A stretch of 59,558 nt of DNA from JBBAFS01 sp041655255 (GCA_041655255.1 JBBAFS010000003.1:1-59558), one strand, 5' to 3'. Numbered from the stretch's first letter, positions 43,275 through 52,407 are shown. The notes: generated by a model from the letters alone, not told the origin. Program-made: numbers and translations.

Positions 43275-44155
43275 GCCCTTTGTTCCTCCGATTTACCTAA
43301 AATCCCATTTGGCATAAACAAGAGAATAAGAATCAGTAGTCCAAAGACAAAAGCATCACGATACCCACTCATTCTCCCTGGAAGCAATCCAACAAATAGT
43401 ATTTCACTAAACCCTAAGAGGTATCCTCCAATTGCTGCTCCAGCTATTGACCCTACCCCTCCAATAACTGCAGCAACAAAGGCTTTTAAGCCTGGTAAAA
43501 ATCCCATAAGAGGATCGACTTGTCCATATCGACCTCCCCACAACATCCCTGCATAAGCAGCAAGAGCGCTTCCAATCATAAAGGCGACCATAATGACTGT
43601 ATTCACTTTAATACCCATCAAGCGTGCCACTCTCATATTCTCAGCTGTTGCTCTCATAGCAACACCCATCTTAGTTTTATGAACAAAGAGCAATAAAAGA
43701 GCTAAAAGGATAATTGAAGAGAAGATAATAATAATCGACAAAAATGTGACTTTTACACCACCTACAATAATGTTCTCCCTAAAAAAGTCGGGAAGACTAA
43801 AGTTTTTTGGTTGAGCTGTAAAAAGAAGAATACCTAAGTTTTGAATGAGTAGTGAGAGCGCTAAAGAAGCTATAAATCCTGTGACTTGTGGGGCATCTCT
43901 CATAGGATAAAAGGCTACTTTATCTATTACGAATCCGATAAAAGCTCCCAATACTAATACGCATGCTATTGCTATTGGCCATGGAACACTCATTTTCAAA
44001 AGACCAATATTTATAAAAGCGCCAATCATAATCACATCGCCATGAGCAAAATTAATGAGACGTAGAATACCATAAATCATGGTAAAGCCTATGGCAATAA
44101 GGGCATAGAGGCTTCCTTGTATAAGACCATTTATAAAAATTTCAGTCACATACAT
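43271..44155 (-). CDS. livH: Branched-chain-type ABC permease LivH
   Basis: This permease of about 294 residues shows the LivH N-terminus INGLIQGSLYALIAIGFTMI and the block YGILRLINFAHGDVIMIGAF, plus the cytoplasmic MGVAMRATAENMRVARLMG. I use the ATG at 44155, 9 bases after GGGAG. The frame extends to 44191 but that would overlap livF. It pairs with LivM in the inner membrane. Confidence 0.88.
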   Translation of the reverse strand: MYVTEIFINGLIQGSLYALIAIGFTMIYGILRLINFAHGDVIMIGAFINIGLLKMSVPWPIAIACVLVLGAFIGFVIDKVAFYPMRDAPQVTGFIASLALSLLIQNLGILLFTAQPKNFSLPDFFRENIIVGGVKVTFLSIIIIFSSIILLALLLLFVHKTKMGVAMRATAENMRVARLMGIKVNTVIMVAFMIGSALAAYAGMLWGGRYGQVDPLMGFLPGLKAFVAAVIGGVGSIAGAAIGGYLLGFSEILFVGLLPGRMSGYRDAFVFGLLILILLFMPNGILGKSEEQRA

Positions 44156-44156
44156 A

Positions 44157-44894
44157 TTACACAACTCCCAAATAGGCTTTTTGTACTTCACTATTATTTT
44201 TTAATTGAGTACCGCTCCCACTCATAGCTATTCTTCCAATCTCTAGCACATAGGCACGATCTGCAATATCTAAAGCCTTTGCTGCGTTTTGCTCAACAAG
44301 TAAAATACTCGTTCCATCTTTATGTATTTGTTCTAACATTGAAAATATTCTTTCGACAAAGAGGGGTGCTAATCCCAAGGAGGGTTCATCAAGGAGCAAT
44401 AAAGTCGGACGACTCATTAACGCTCGAGCAACTGCCAACATCATTTGCTCCCCTCCAGATAAGCTTCCTGCTTTTTGGTGTTGACGCTCATGTAAAATGG
44501 GGAATAAATGGTGAACATACTCCAAATCTTCTTCAACTTCGCTTCTATTTCTTCTTAAATAGGAGCCGATTCGGATATTTTCAGCAACACTAAGCGAAGC
44601 AAACACTTGCCTCCCTTCAGGACACAAAGAAATTCCATGTGAAACAACTTTTTCTGTTGGAATATGTGTAATATCGATCTTGGTGTCACTCTCATCTTTT
44701 TGATACGTTATTGAACCTTTTTGCACTTTGTTGTAACTCATAATTGTTTCAAGAGTTGTTGTTTTACCAGCCCCATTCGCTCCTATGAGAGCGACAACTT
44801 CTCCTTTGTGGACACTAAAAGAGATGTTTTTTAGAATATGGGTTTTACCAATACTCACATCTACATGAGCAACGTCTAATATAAGTTGGCTCAT
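44157..44894 (-). CDS. livF: Branched-chain-type ABC ATPase LivF
   Basis: This 245-residue ATPase has Walker A GANGAGKT (about 38-45), signature LSGGEQMMLAVARAL and Walker B LLLLDEPSLGLAP, the LivF form. The switch His is replaced: LLVEQNAAKALD carries Gln/Asn, which is normal for LivF. It overlaps livG by 4 bases and is followed by livH after one base. Confidence 0.92.
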   Translation of the reverse strand: MSQLILDVAHVDVSIGKTHILKNISFSVHKGEVVALIGANGAGKTTTLETIMSYNKVQKGSITYQKDESDTKIDITHIPTEKVVSHGISLCPEGRQVFASLSVAENIRIGSYLRRNRSEVEEDLEYVHHLFPILHERQHQKAGSLSGGEQMMLAVARALMSRPTLLLLDEPSLGLAPLFVERIFSMLEQIHKDGTSILLVEQNAAKALDIADRAYVLEIGRIAMSGSGTQLKNNSEVQKAYLGVV

Positions 44895-45691
44895 ATTTGC
44901 TCCCCCTCATATCCTAGATAGGCTTTTATAACCTGAGGGTTGTGTTGTATATCTGAAGGGGCCCCTTCTGCTATGAGTTTGCCTTGATCGAGTACTTGAA
45001 TGTGCGAACACATCCGCATGACTACTCTCATATCGTGCTCAACTAATATAATAGTAAGATCAAACTCATCCATGATATGGGTAATTAACTGAACAAATTC
45101 TTCAGTTTCACTGGGGTTCATCCCTGCAACAGGCTCATCTAGTAAAAGCAACTGAGGTTGTGTTGCAATTGCTCGAGCTAATTCAACACTTCGTTGAATT
45201 CCATATGGTAACATTCCCGCAAATTCATCTTTCCATGACACAATTTGTAACATCTCTAATAATTCATAAGCTCTTTTTGTAATCACTTTTTCTGAAGATC
45301 TGAATTGTGGTGTATGAAAAAGAGTATGACCTAAGCAAGAACCCTCTCGTTGATGCAAGGCCGTTTTCACATTATCTAAAACACTCATACCCTCAAACAG
45401 GCGAATGTTTTGAAATGTTCTAGTCATTCCTAATCGTGCTCTAAGATGAGGTTTAAGAGAGGTAATATCCTTATTGGAAAATGATATGGTACCTGCACTA
45501 GGCTCCAACACTCCACTGAGGATATTAAAGACAGTAGTCTTCCCCGCTCCGTTAGGTCCTATAAGGCCTGTTAGTGTCCCTTTATAGAGGGTTGTGTGAT
45601 ATCCATTAAGTGCTTGCAAACCACCGAAGTTCTTACCAAGATTTTGCACCTCAAGTAATGGCGTATCATCCATGGTCTGTTTTAAAGCCAT
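44891..45691 (-). CDS. livG: Branched-chain-type ABC ATPase LivG
   Basis: This ATPase of about 266 residues has Walker A GPNGAGKT, GMTRTFQNIRLFEGM (Q-loop), Walker B LLLDEPVAGMNP and ILVEHDMRVVM, all typical of LivG. The LSGG signature is altered: AGMLPYGIQRSVELARAI, where PYGxQR is the common LivG form. Candidate ATGs are at 45697, 45691 and 45673. The 45691 codon lies exactly 6 bases after a TATACT -10, so translation may begin on a leaderless mRNA; no Shine-Dalgarno is seen. It is the first gene of the seven-gene liv-creatininase-asparaginase unit. Confidence 0.88.
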   Translation of the reverse strand: MALKQTMDDTPLLEVQNLGKNFGGLQALNGYHTTLYKGTLTGLIGPNGAGKTTVFNILSGVLEPSAGTISFSNKDITSLKPHLRARLGMTRTFQNIRLFEGMSVLDNVKTALHQREGSCLGHTLFHTPQFRSSEKVITKRAYELLEMLQIVSWKDEFAGMLPYGIQRSVELARAIATQPQLLLLDEPVAGMNPSETEEFVQLITHIMDEFDLTIILVEHDMRVVMRMCSHIQVLDQGKLIAEGAPSDIQHNPQVIKAYLGYEGEQI

Positions 45692-45697
45692 GCTCAT

Positions 45698-45725
45698 AGT
45701 ATAAAACACAAAACAACATTGTCAA
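45698..45725 (-). promoter_or_regulatory. Promoter of the liv operon abutting the start codon
   Basis: A perfect TTGACA (45725-45720), a 16-base spacer and TATACT (45703-45698) on the minus strand. The usual +1 distance lands on the ATG at 45691. Confidence 0.7.
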
Positions 45726-45781
45726 CAATAAATTATCTTTTAGCCAAATCGAACTGTGAGATACTATACTATTCGTAATTA

Positions 45782-45892
45782 TTAACGTTTATTTTACACT
45801 TTACGCACAAAGAGGGCAAACCAAAGAAACTATGCTTTATCGTACTGGATAAACGTCATTATCTATGGTGATAATTCTTCGATAAACGTTAG
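45782..45892. repeat. Repeated GATAAACGT-type motif upstream of liv
   Basis: GATAAACGT occurs at 45848-45856 and 45881-45889 (33 bases apart, near three helical turns), and an inverse copy ACGTTTAT is at 45785-45792. The region (45710-45945) has no gene and lies between the liv promoter and the mtaB stop. A regulator such as the nearby Lrp/AsnC protein could bind, but this is a guess. Confidence 0.45.
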
Positions 45893-45945
45893 TGTAGATA
45901 CGTAAAGAGAAAATCATCATATCTGAAAATTACCTTGTGCTATTT

Positions 45946-47262
45946 CTATGCTGTAGCAACTGGTAGATGATCCACAAACGTAGATGAGAGTGTGACATTC
46001 ACTAGATCACCTCTTTGGTAGTTCGAAGAAAGGTCTTCTACCCAGAGGTGGATGTAGTTGCTACTAAGAGCTTTCCACATCTTTCCGTGTTGTTTTTCTA
46101 AGATGACTTCAACTTGTTTGTCGACATGTCGGTTTACATACCGACGATAGTGGATGTGAGATAAATCTCTGAGTCGTTTAGCCCTTTGGTCTCGCACATA
46201 TTCGGGACTTCGATCGGTCGCATCATACAAGTCAGTTTGTGGTCGTGGAGAATAGGGAAACACATGAAGTTGACTGACATCTAATTGTTGTAATACTTCA
46301 AAGCTTTTTTCGAATTCAACATCATCTTCTGCAGGAAGACCAGCGATTACATCAGCTGCAATAAATGGGTCATCTTTCACACTTCTTAGTTGTGCAAAAG
46401 CATCATACAGTCGCTTCACATCGTAGTGTCGATTTACCCTTTGTAACACCACATTACTAGCTGATTGAATAGGGAGATGAAAATGAGGTTGAACTCTTGG
46501 ATCTCTGCATACCTCTATGAGTTTATCATCAAGACGATCGGGTTCTAATGAACTGAGGCGAATGCGGACATCATCTCCAATTGAGTCTAATAAACGTTGC
46601 AATAAGGTTGCTAAGTCGATGTGTTCACTCTCGTAGGCACTAATGTTCACCCCTGTAAGGACTACTTCTTTGAGCCCCTCTTGTTGTAAGAGCTCAATTC
46701 GCTTAAGCACATCATCATGGTGTAGACTTCTCGCTTTTCCACGAGCAACAGAGACACGACAAAAAGCACATTGATTGTCACACCCGTCTTGGATTTTAAC
46801 AAAAGCTCTACTGTGGAAAGAGAAACTTGCTGCATCATACTCAAATGGTGAGACCTCTACAGCATTATGTTCTTGGGCAAATGTGAACACTGCATCATAT
46901 AACTCAAGTTGTGCGATGTGGGCATTGCGAAGATAGAGAGGGAGTTGTAACAAAGATGGTTTATCATCTAAGGAGACAACAACAATTTTCGAAGCGATAC
47001 TCTCAAGCTCTTCCTTCTCCATTTGGGCGTAACAGCCTGTAACTAATACAGTTGGATGATGCTCTTGGGATGCAAACTTTCTAATCATTCGGCGAGCTTT
47101 TTGCTCAGCTTTACTGGTAACAGTGCACGTATTAATAATATATAAATCGGCGGGTGTTGATGAATTAACGACGTCAAAACCGTGATGGGTAAAAGAGTCG
47201 GCAATAGCCTCACTTTCACACTGGTTTAACTTACACCCCAACGTATAGATGTGAACATTCAT
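45946..47262 (-). CDS. mtaB: tRNA t6A37 methylthiotransferase
   Basis: This radical-SAM enzyme converts t6A to ms2t6A at position 37 of ANN-decoding tRNAs. The 438-residue protein has an N-terminal UPF0004 domain whose TLGCKLNQCESE is the MtaB-specific signature, with further cluster cysteines. The radical-SAM CxxxCxxC is CDNQCAFC (about 160-167). The C-terminal TRAM domain is near 375-438. Its ATG overlaps the tyrA stop by 4 bases. Confidence 0.92.
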   Translation of the reverse strand: MNVHIYTLGCKLNQCESEAIADSFTHHGFDVVNSSTPADLYIINTCTVTSKAEQKARRMIRKFASQEHHPTVLVTGCYAQMEKEELESIASKIVVVSLDDKPSLLQLPLYLRNAHIAQLELYDAVFTFAQEHNAVEVSPFEYDAASFSFHSRAFVKIQDGCDNQCAFCRVSVARGKARSLHHDDVLKRIELLQQEGLKEVVLTGVNISAYESEHIDLATLLQRLLDSIGDDVRIRLSSLEPDRLDDKLIEVCRDPRVQPHFHLPIQSASNVVLQRVNRHYDVKRLYDAFAQLRSVKDDPFIAADVIAGLPAEDDVEFEKSFEVLQQLDVSQLHVFPYSPRPQTDLYDATDRSPEYVRDQRAKRLRDLSHIHYRRYVNRHVDKQVEVILEKQHGKMWKALSSNYIHLWVEDLSSNYQRGDLVNVTLSSTFVDHLPVATA

Positions 47263-48008
47263 GATATCTCCACAGACAATCTCTCTTGCTCTTCTAATAC
47301 AGCAAGCATCTTGTCTAAAGCCTCTTTGAGTTTGATATGCATGTCATGTGTGTATGGATTATAACGTTGAAGATCATAAAAGAGCTGTAATGGGTCATTA
47401 CAGGTTTGCTCAACAATCGTCAAAAGACTCTTATACCCTACTGTAGCCAACTCAGTATTTTTGAGATCTAACTCATCTAACACCCTTCCGATAAAGTGGG
47501 TCACACCTTGAGAGTATGCCGACTCTTTATCGTGTTGGTCACAACTCATCTCAACAACTTTCAACTCCATCTTTTTAAATTGATTAATCCAAAAAGTGGT
47601 AGTTTCATCATCGGCTTTCACCGGAGATAACACCAGTGGAAGTCCAGCTAATCCTTTTGAACCACTATCAGGGCCAAACATCGGGTGAGTTGCAATACTT
47701 TGCACTTCTTCACCAAGAAGATGTTTCATCAAATATGCTGGATACGATTTTACAGAACATGTATCTAAGATTGTTGCCCCTTTTTTGATATGTGGAGCAA
47801 TCCGTTTAAGTACATCTTCTAAAGATGATATTGAGACACAAAGAAATATTGCATCACATTGGAGTAACTCGTGCTCACTCACAATAGCAACATCTTTGGG
47901 ATAATGAGTTTTCGGTGATCTACTATATCCTTTGACAGGGAGAAACTGAGCTAATTGCTCGGCCCAAAAATAGCCAAATCTTCCCAAGCCATATACACCA
48001 ACAGTCAT
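47259..48008 (-). CDS. tyrA: Prephenate dehydrogenase family protein
   Basis: This NAD(P)-dependent enzyme of 249 residues has the dinucleotide motif GVYGLGRFG (about 4-12), the TCSVKSYP region, ATHPMFGPDSG with the active-site His, and SQGVTHFIGR. It should make hydroxyphenylpyruvate for tyrosine synthesis, or act on arogenate. It is shorter than AroH/TyrA fusions and lacks a chorismate mutase or ACT domain. It lies 47 bases after the acyltransferase and overlaps mtaB by 4. A TACAGT hexamer lies 6 bases before its ATG. Confidence 0.84.
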   Translation of the reverse strand: MTVGVYGLGRFGYFWAEQLAQFLPVKGYSRSPKTHYPKDVAIVSEHELLQCDAIFLCVSISSLEDVLKRIAPHIKKGATILDTCSVKSYPAYLMKHLLGEEVQSIATHPMFGPDSGSKGLAGLPLVLSPVKADDETTTFWINQFKKMELKVVEMSCDQHDKESAYSQGVTHFIGRVLDELDLKNTELATVGYKSLLTIVEQTCNDPLQLFYDLQRYNPYTHDMHIKLKEALDKMLAVLEEQERLSVEIS

Positions 48009-48055
48009 GGTCCTACTGTAGCATAGAACACTTTTGAGCTACAATCAGTTGACCA

Positions 48056-48922
48056 TCACATCTGTGGTAAGGTTGCCTCTTTAGCAGGGTCATATCCCAA
48101 AGAGGGATTGGCTCTTAAATCGTAACAATATTGGCGTAGTTTATCTGCATGTTGTTGATCACTCAAATTCTCATCAAGCAGATCAGGGGTAATCACATCT
48201 CCTACAACCATCTTCAATGTCGAGCCGTATAGTTTAAACATCTCATCTACTAAAAAGATTGTCTCAATAGAGGTCTTTATGCCAAAGATTTGTCTAAAAC
48301 GGGTCCATCGATGAACCTTCTTACTGAGTTGACCATCGATGTAAATCACCACTATTGGGAGCTTATGCTTTCGAGCGATTCGGACAAAGGAGTCTCGCCA
48401 TTTATAATCATATACTTCACCTGTTGATAATAAGCGGGAACAATATCCTGCAGGATAAAAAAGCAAACTCGCTCCACTGATAACAGCGTTCATCAATGTG
48501 CGAGCTCCCCCCTTATTAAAAACACATGCTGTTCTAATTGGCTTAATGAATTTGAGGTAGTTTTGGACAACTAACTTCATCTGTGGAAACAGCCGATGCA
48601 GTACCGAAAAAAGGGCCATCGACTCTGCTCCACCATACGGGTGGTTCGCTGCAACAATGACTCGTTGTCCTTTAAGTGCCTCAATTTTCTTAAAATCATC
48701 TTCATGCCACTGTATGGTGAGATCGAGTTCTTTAACAACTTCGTCTAAGAATGTTTGAGCATCACTGTTGCAGTGAGTTGAAAAAAACTCATTCAAGTGG
48801 TCAATGTGAAGTAGTCGTTCTAAAAAAGAGTAGATACCATTGGGAATCCACTTCGCAAGTTTTGGAAAATCCTTGCTTGCTAAAGCCCTAATGTCGATTG
48901 GTTGGTACTGATCTTTTTGCAT
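48056..48922 (-). CDS. Lysophospholipid acyltransferase-like protein
   Basis: The 288-residue protein belongs to the PlsC/LPLAT superfamily, in the group linked to ornithine-lipid and hemolysin-type acyltransferases. The HX4D motif appears as AANHPYGGAES with Glu in place of Asp, as in that subgroup. FNKGGARTL and LLFYPAGYCSRL are the other acyl-acceptor blocks. No clear transmembrane helix, so it is probably peripheral on the inner membrane. The start has a TGGTACAAT extended -10 six bases before the ATG and no Shine-Dalgarno. Confidence 0.75.
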   Translation of the reverse strand: MQKDQYQPIDIRALASKDFPKLAKWIPNGIYSFLERLLHIDHLNEFFSTHCNSDAQTFLDEVVKELDLTIQWHEDDFKKIEALKGQRVIVAANHPYGGAESMALFSVLHRLFPQMKLVVQNYLKFIKPIRTACVFNKGGARTLMNAVISGASLLFYPAGYCSRLLSTGEVYDYKWRDSFVRIARKHKLPIVVIYIDGQLSKKVHRWTRFRQIFGIKTSIETIFLVDEMFKLYGSTLKMVVGDVITPDLLDENLSDQQHADKLRQYCYDLRANPSLGYDPAKEATLPQM

Positions 48923-48928
48923 TGGACC

Positions 48929-48937
48929 ATTGTACCA
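48929..48937 (-). promoter_or_regulatory. Extended -10 at the acyltransferase start codon
   Basis: TGGTACAAT on the minus strand (48937-48929) has the TGn extension plus TACAAT. Six bases then separate it from the ATG at 48922. Confidence 0.5.
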
Positions 48938-48996
48938 TTATTTTCTAAACAATCTACACTCCTGTGATAAGAAGACTCTCTGGTATAACTCTGTTT

Positions 48997-49023
48997 TTGA
49001 CCTTTGGATTGTTATTGTATAAG
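48997..49023 (+). promoter_or_regulatory. Candidate promoter of pta
   Basis: TTGACC (48997-49002), a short 15-base spacer and TATAAG (49018-49023), about 50 bases before the ATG. Confidence 0.4.
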
Positions 49024-49072
49024 AGAGTATGGTATCATTTTGGGTGAAAGAAAACCTAATGAGGAGTCAATA

Positions 49073-50068
49073 ATGACATTTGCACAACAGATGAAAGCTA
49101 AAGCCAAATCATTACAAAAGAGGGTGGTTTTAGCGGAAGGAACCGAATTAAGAGTAATTGCAGCTGCTCGTAAGATTTTAGACGAACAACTTGCTAAAGA
49201 GGTCTATGTATTAGGACCAATGAATGAGATTACCACTCTTGCTTCTCAAGAGAACATCTCATTAGAGGGTGTCTCTTTAGTAGATCCAACAACCGACTCA
49301 AAACGCTCTGCTTACGCTGCTGAATATTATGAATTGCGTAAACACAAAGGGATGAGTGAGCAAGAAGCTGCTGATCTTATTGTTGACCCACTGAGATACG
49401 GGGCAATGATGGTCCGTTTAAATGATGCTGATGCACTTGTTGCAGGAGCTCAACGAACTACCGGAGAAGTCCTTGTTGCTGCGTTTCACATTATTAAAAC
49501 AAAAGAGGGAATCAAAAGTGCCTCCTCTTGTATGATCTTAGCTACAAATAACAAAGAGATGGGTGCAGACGGTTCGTTCATTTTTAGCGATTGTGCCACT
49601 ATTCCAGAACCCACAAGTGAACAACTAGCCGAAATTGCAGAAGCGAGTGCTGAATCATGTCGCACTTACTTAGGTGTTGAGCCCATTATTGCCTTACTGT
49701 CCTACTCAACTAAAGGCTCCGCTCGTGGTCCTATGGTAGATAAGGTGACTGAAGCTCTGAAGATCTTACAAGAGAAGCGACCCGATTTACAAGTTGATGG
49801 TGAGTTACAACTCGATGCAGCTATTGTTGAATCTGTGGGCCAAAGTAAAGCTCCAGGATCGACTGTAGCAGGAAAAGCAAATGTATTAATCTTCCCCGAT
49901 TTACAATCTGGAAATATTGGTTATAAATTGGTACAACGAATGGCTAACGCTGAAGCATTTGGTCCTATGATGCAAGGATTTGCTAAACCTGTGAGTGATC
50001 TCTCACGTGGGTGTAGCACTGAAGACATTGTAGTCACTACCGCTGTCACTCTCAGTCAATTAGCATAA
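49073..50068 (+). CDS. pta: Phosphate acetyltransferase
   Basis: It interconverts acetyl-CoA and acetyl phosphate. The 331-residue protein is the short, catalytic-domain-only form. It has VVLAEGTELRVIAAARKIL at the start, DPLRYGAMMV, AGAQRTTGEVL, the SYSTKGSARGP block (about 229-239) and QSKAPGSTVAGKANVLIFP, all family hallmarks. I start it at the ATG at 49073, 6 bases after GAGGAG; the frame to 49004 is leader. A strong terminator follows, so it is a single-gene unit. No ackA lies in the window. Confidence 0.93.
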   Translation: MTFAQQMKAKAKSLQKRVVLAEGTELRVIAAARKILDEQLAKEVYVLGPMNEITTLASQENISLEGVSLVDPTTDSKRSAYAAEYYELRKHKGMSEQEAADLIVDPLRYGAMMVRLNDADALVAGAQRTTGEVLVAAFHIIKTKEGIKSASSCMILATNNKEMGADGSFIFSDCATIPEPTSEQLAEIAEASAESCRTYLGVEPIIALLSYSTKGSARGPMVDKVTEALKILQEKRPDLQVDGELQLDAAIVESVGQSKAPGSTVAGKANVLIFPDLQSGNIGYKLVQRMANAEAFGPMMQGFAKPVSDLSRGCSTEDIVVTTAVTLSQLA

Positions 50069-50084
50069 TAGCTTCCCTAACAAG

Positions 50085-50117
50085 GTGATGATGAGGTTTC
50101 TCTCATCATCACTTTTA
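50085..50117 (+). terminator. Rho-independent terminator after pta
   Basis: An 11-bp stem GTGATGATGAG/CTCATCATCAC with a 6-base loop is followed by TTTTATGT. Confidence 0.85.
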
Positions 50118-50147
50118 TGTAAACTCCGCTGTAAGAAGGTATCACCC

Positions 50148-51557
50148 ATGAGTCGAGACGTTGATCTTCTAGATCAGTCACATTCACCTACAAAAGTTAT
50201 ATGGTTGTTAGCTTGGCCCGTCGTCCTCGATCAACTCTTTACTACACTATTACAATATGTCGATAGTGCCATGGTTGGCTCTTTAGGGGCTGTTGCAACG
50301 GCTGCTGTGGGGGCAAATAGTTCGACCATTTGGCTTGTTAATGGATTGATGTACTCTTTTGGTGTCGCTTTTGGAGTGTTGGTTGCCCGCCATATTGGTG
50401 CTGGTGAAAAAGAGGCAGTTGGGCATACTATACGACAAGCGTTCATTGCGATTATTGCATTTTCAGTTGTTGTAACCACAATAATGAGATCCATTGCATT
50501 TAAACTCCCCTACATCATTGGCGTTGATGAGTCCGTAGCACATGATGCTGGACTATATATGAGCTATATCGCTTTAGCTTATCCCTTTACCATCCTTTTT
50601 GCTTATATGGCAAACCTCTTACGTAGTAGTGGTGATACCCAATCCCCTTTGATCAGTAATATCATTACCAACGTAGCAAATATTATTGGTAATACTTTAC
50701 TGATTTTCCCTACTCGTGAGATTTCGCTCTTCGGATCCACCTTCACATTATATGGGGCCGACTTAGGGGTTCAAGGAGCTGCTATTGCTACAGCTGGATC
50801 AACTGTGCTCAGTGCCTTGATCCTCTTTAGTGTCTTTTTATTCAAAGACTCCCCTATTAAAACACGATTAATTGGTGTGAAATGGGGTTTTGATTGGCAC
50901 ATATTTAAACAAGTATTCAGATTAGGAACTCCATTGGCACTAGAACGGGCAACACTTAATATGGGACAAGTTGCTATGACGATGATTGTTACTCGTTTGG
51001 GGACAGTTGCCTTAGCAAGTCACCATTTAGCTATTACTGCCGAATCGTTAACCTATCTCCCAGTAAGTGGATTTTCCATAGCTGCAACGACCTTAGTTGC
51101 CCAATCTTTAGGGGCTAACAATAAACCACTAGCTCGTCAGTTTGCCCGTAGTAGCCTCCGTGGTGGCATTGTGTTGATGAGTAGTGCAGGAGTACTACTG
51201 TATCTATTGAGTGTGAATCTTATTGGACTACTTACTCGCGATGTCAGTGTTATCACATTGGGATCAAAGGTACTTAGAATTGTTGCCTTTGCTCAACCAT
51301 TTTTTGCTATGAGCATTGTTATTGGTGGGATTTTACGAGGAGCTGGTGATACCAGGTGGCCGTTTATCTACTCCATCATTGGGATGTGGGGTGTACGTCT
51401 TATCCCCGCTATTATACTGAGTTTTTTCTTTGTACTTCCTTTAGAAGTTGTGTGGCTTTGTATGGTTGCCGATTTAACAGTTCGTGGCCTTCTTAATTAC
51501 TATCGCTATCATAAGGGTACTTGGGTTCATGCGTGGGATAAGCATATCGCTTCATAA
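50148..51557 (+). CDS. MATE-family multidrug/cation efflux protein
   Basis: This inner-membrane antiporter of about 469 residues has twelve hydrophobic helices in two MatE halves. WPVVLDQLFTTLLQYVDSAM is the typical first helix block, and the GVQGAAIATAGS and ILRGAGDTRWPF motifs are characteristic. I start at the ATG at 50148 because AGAAGGT lies 7 bases upstream; the frame to 50085 is the pta terminator. Its last 65 bases overlap the convergent rsmA gene. The substrate is unknown. Confidence 0.88.
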   Translation: MSRDVDLLDQSHSPTKVIWLLAWPVVLDQLFTTLLQYVDSAMVGSLGAVATAAVGANSSTIWLVNGLMYSFGVAFGVLVARHIGAGEKEAVGHTIRQAFIAIIAFSVVVTTIMRSIAFKLPYIIGVDESVAHDAGLYMSYIALAYPFTILFAYMANLLRSSGDTQSPLISNIITNVANIIGNTLLIFPTREISLFGSTFTLYGADLGVQGAAIATAGSTVLSALILFSVFLFKDSPIKTRLIGVKWGFDWHIFKQVFRLGTPLALERATLNMGQVAMTMIVTRLGTVALASHHLAITAESLTYLPVSGFSIAATTLVAQSLGANNKPLARQFARSSLRGGIVLMSSAGVLLYLLSVNLIGLLTRDVSVITLGSKVLRIVAFAQPFFAMSIVIGGILRGAGDTRWPFIYSIIGMWGVRLIPAIILSFFFVLPLEVVWLCMVADLTVRGLLNYYRYHKGTWVHAWDKHIAS

Positions 51558-52407
51558 TCTGAGCTAAAGCAATCAGTGTCTCAATGCTCAAGTTCTCACT
51601 TCGCTCTTTTTCGTCGATGTTGGCCTCTTCTAAGATAGGTGTAATAAAAGAGTTTCCAATTCTTTGAATCTCTTTATTGTTAAGGAGATTATTTTTAATA
51701 GTCTTTCTTCTTTGGGCAAAGAGATCTCTGATGAGGGGGAAAAAGAGCTCAGTGATTCCATCATCTAATAAAGGTTTCTCTTTTTGAGTTAGAAGAATCA
51801 CTGAAGAGGCAACCTCAGGTGGTGGATAGAAATGGCCTGAGGAGAGATTCATGACAATTGAGACATCGTAGAAGCACTGTGTAAGAATCGAGAGCGTGGA
51901 GTATGCTTTAGTTCCACTTTGAGCTTGGAGGCGGTGAGCTACCTCTTTTTGAAGGGTAAAGACCATCCTCTTTGGGTGAATACCCTGCTCTATAATCGTT
52001 GCAATAAAGAGACTTCCAATATTATACGGTAAATTCCCACATACCACCGAGGGTGTTCCATTTCTTTGGTACTCAATTTGGTAGGTTTTTAACACATCTC
52101 CACTCACTAGATGAAAGTTTTTTTCATCACCAAAGGCTCTTTGTGTTAATACCCGTATAAAGCCGTAATCAATTTCAAAGGCAGTAACATGAGCTTTAGT
52201 TTTCAAAAGGTGAGATGTAAGTGCTCCAATGCCAGGTCCTACTTCCCACACAGTAGAGCCCTCTTTTGCATCAACAAGGCGGGTAATCTCTTTAAGCACA
52301 TGATCACTAAGTAAAAAGTTTTGTCCAAACTTTTTACTTAATGCTAGTTGTTCTTCTTCTAAGAGTGTTCGTATTGCTGTGAGTGAATCGTAAGGAAAGT
52401 CCCACAT
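51493..52407 (-). CDS. rsmA: 16S rRNA adenine dimethyltransferase (RsmA/KsgA)
   Basis: It methylates two adenines near the 3' end of 16S rRNA. The 304-residue protein has KKFGQNFLL, the SAM-binding VWEVGPGIGALTSHLL (about 53-68), ESLxxID-type FEIDYG and the NLPYNIG catalytic block (NLPY, about 127). It carries about a dozen extra polar residues at the C-terminus (THEPKYPYDSDSN), where it overlaps the convergent MATE gene. The start at 52407 has GGAG 7 bases upstream and overlaps the comEC 3' end by 74 bases. Confidence 0.93.
   Translation of the reverse strand: MWDFPYDSLTAIRTLLEEEQLALSKKFGQNFLLSDHVLKEITRLVDAKEGSTVWEVGPGIGALTSHLLKTKAHVTAFEIDYGFIRVLTQRAFGDEKNFHLVSGDVLKTYQIEYQRNGTPSVVCGNLPYNIGSLFIATIIEQGIHPKRMVFTLQKEVAHRLQAQSGTKAYSTLSILTQCFYDVSIVMNLSSGHFYPPPEVASSVILLTQKEKPLLDDGITELFFPLIRDLFAQRRKTIKNNLLNNKEIQRIGNSFITPILEEANIDEKERSENLSIETLIALAQIMKRYAYPTHEPKYPYDSDSN

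Noticed and set aside
50085..50147. N-terminal extension of the MATE protein
   Set aside because: It is the pta terminator; a better start with AGAAGGT lies at 50148.
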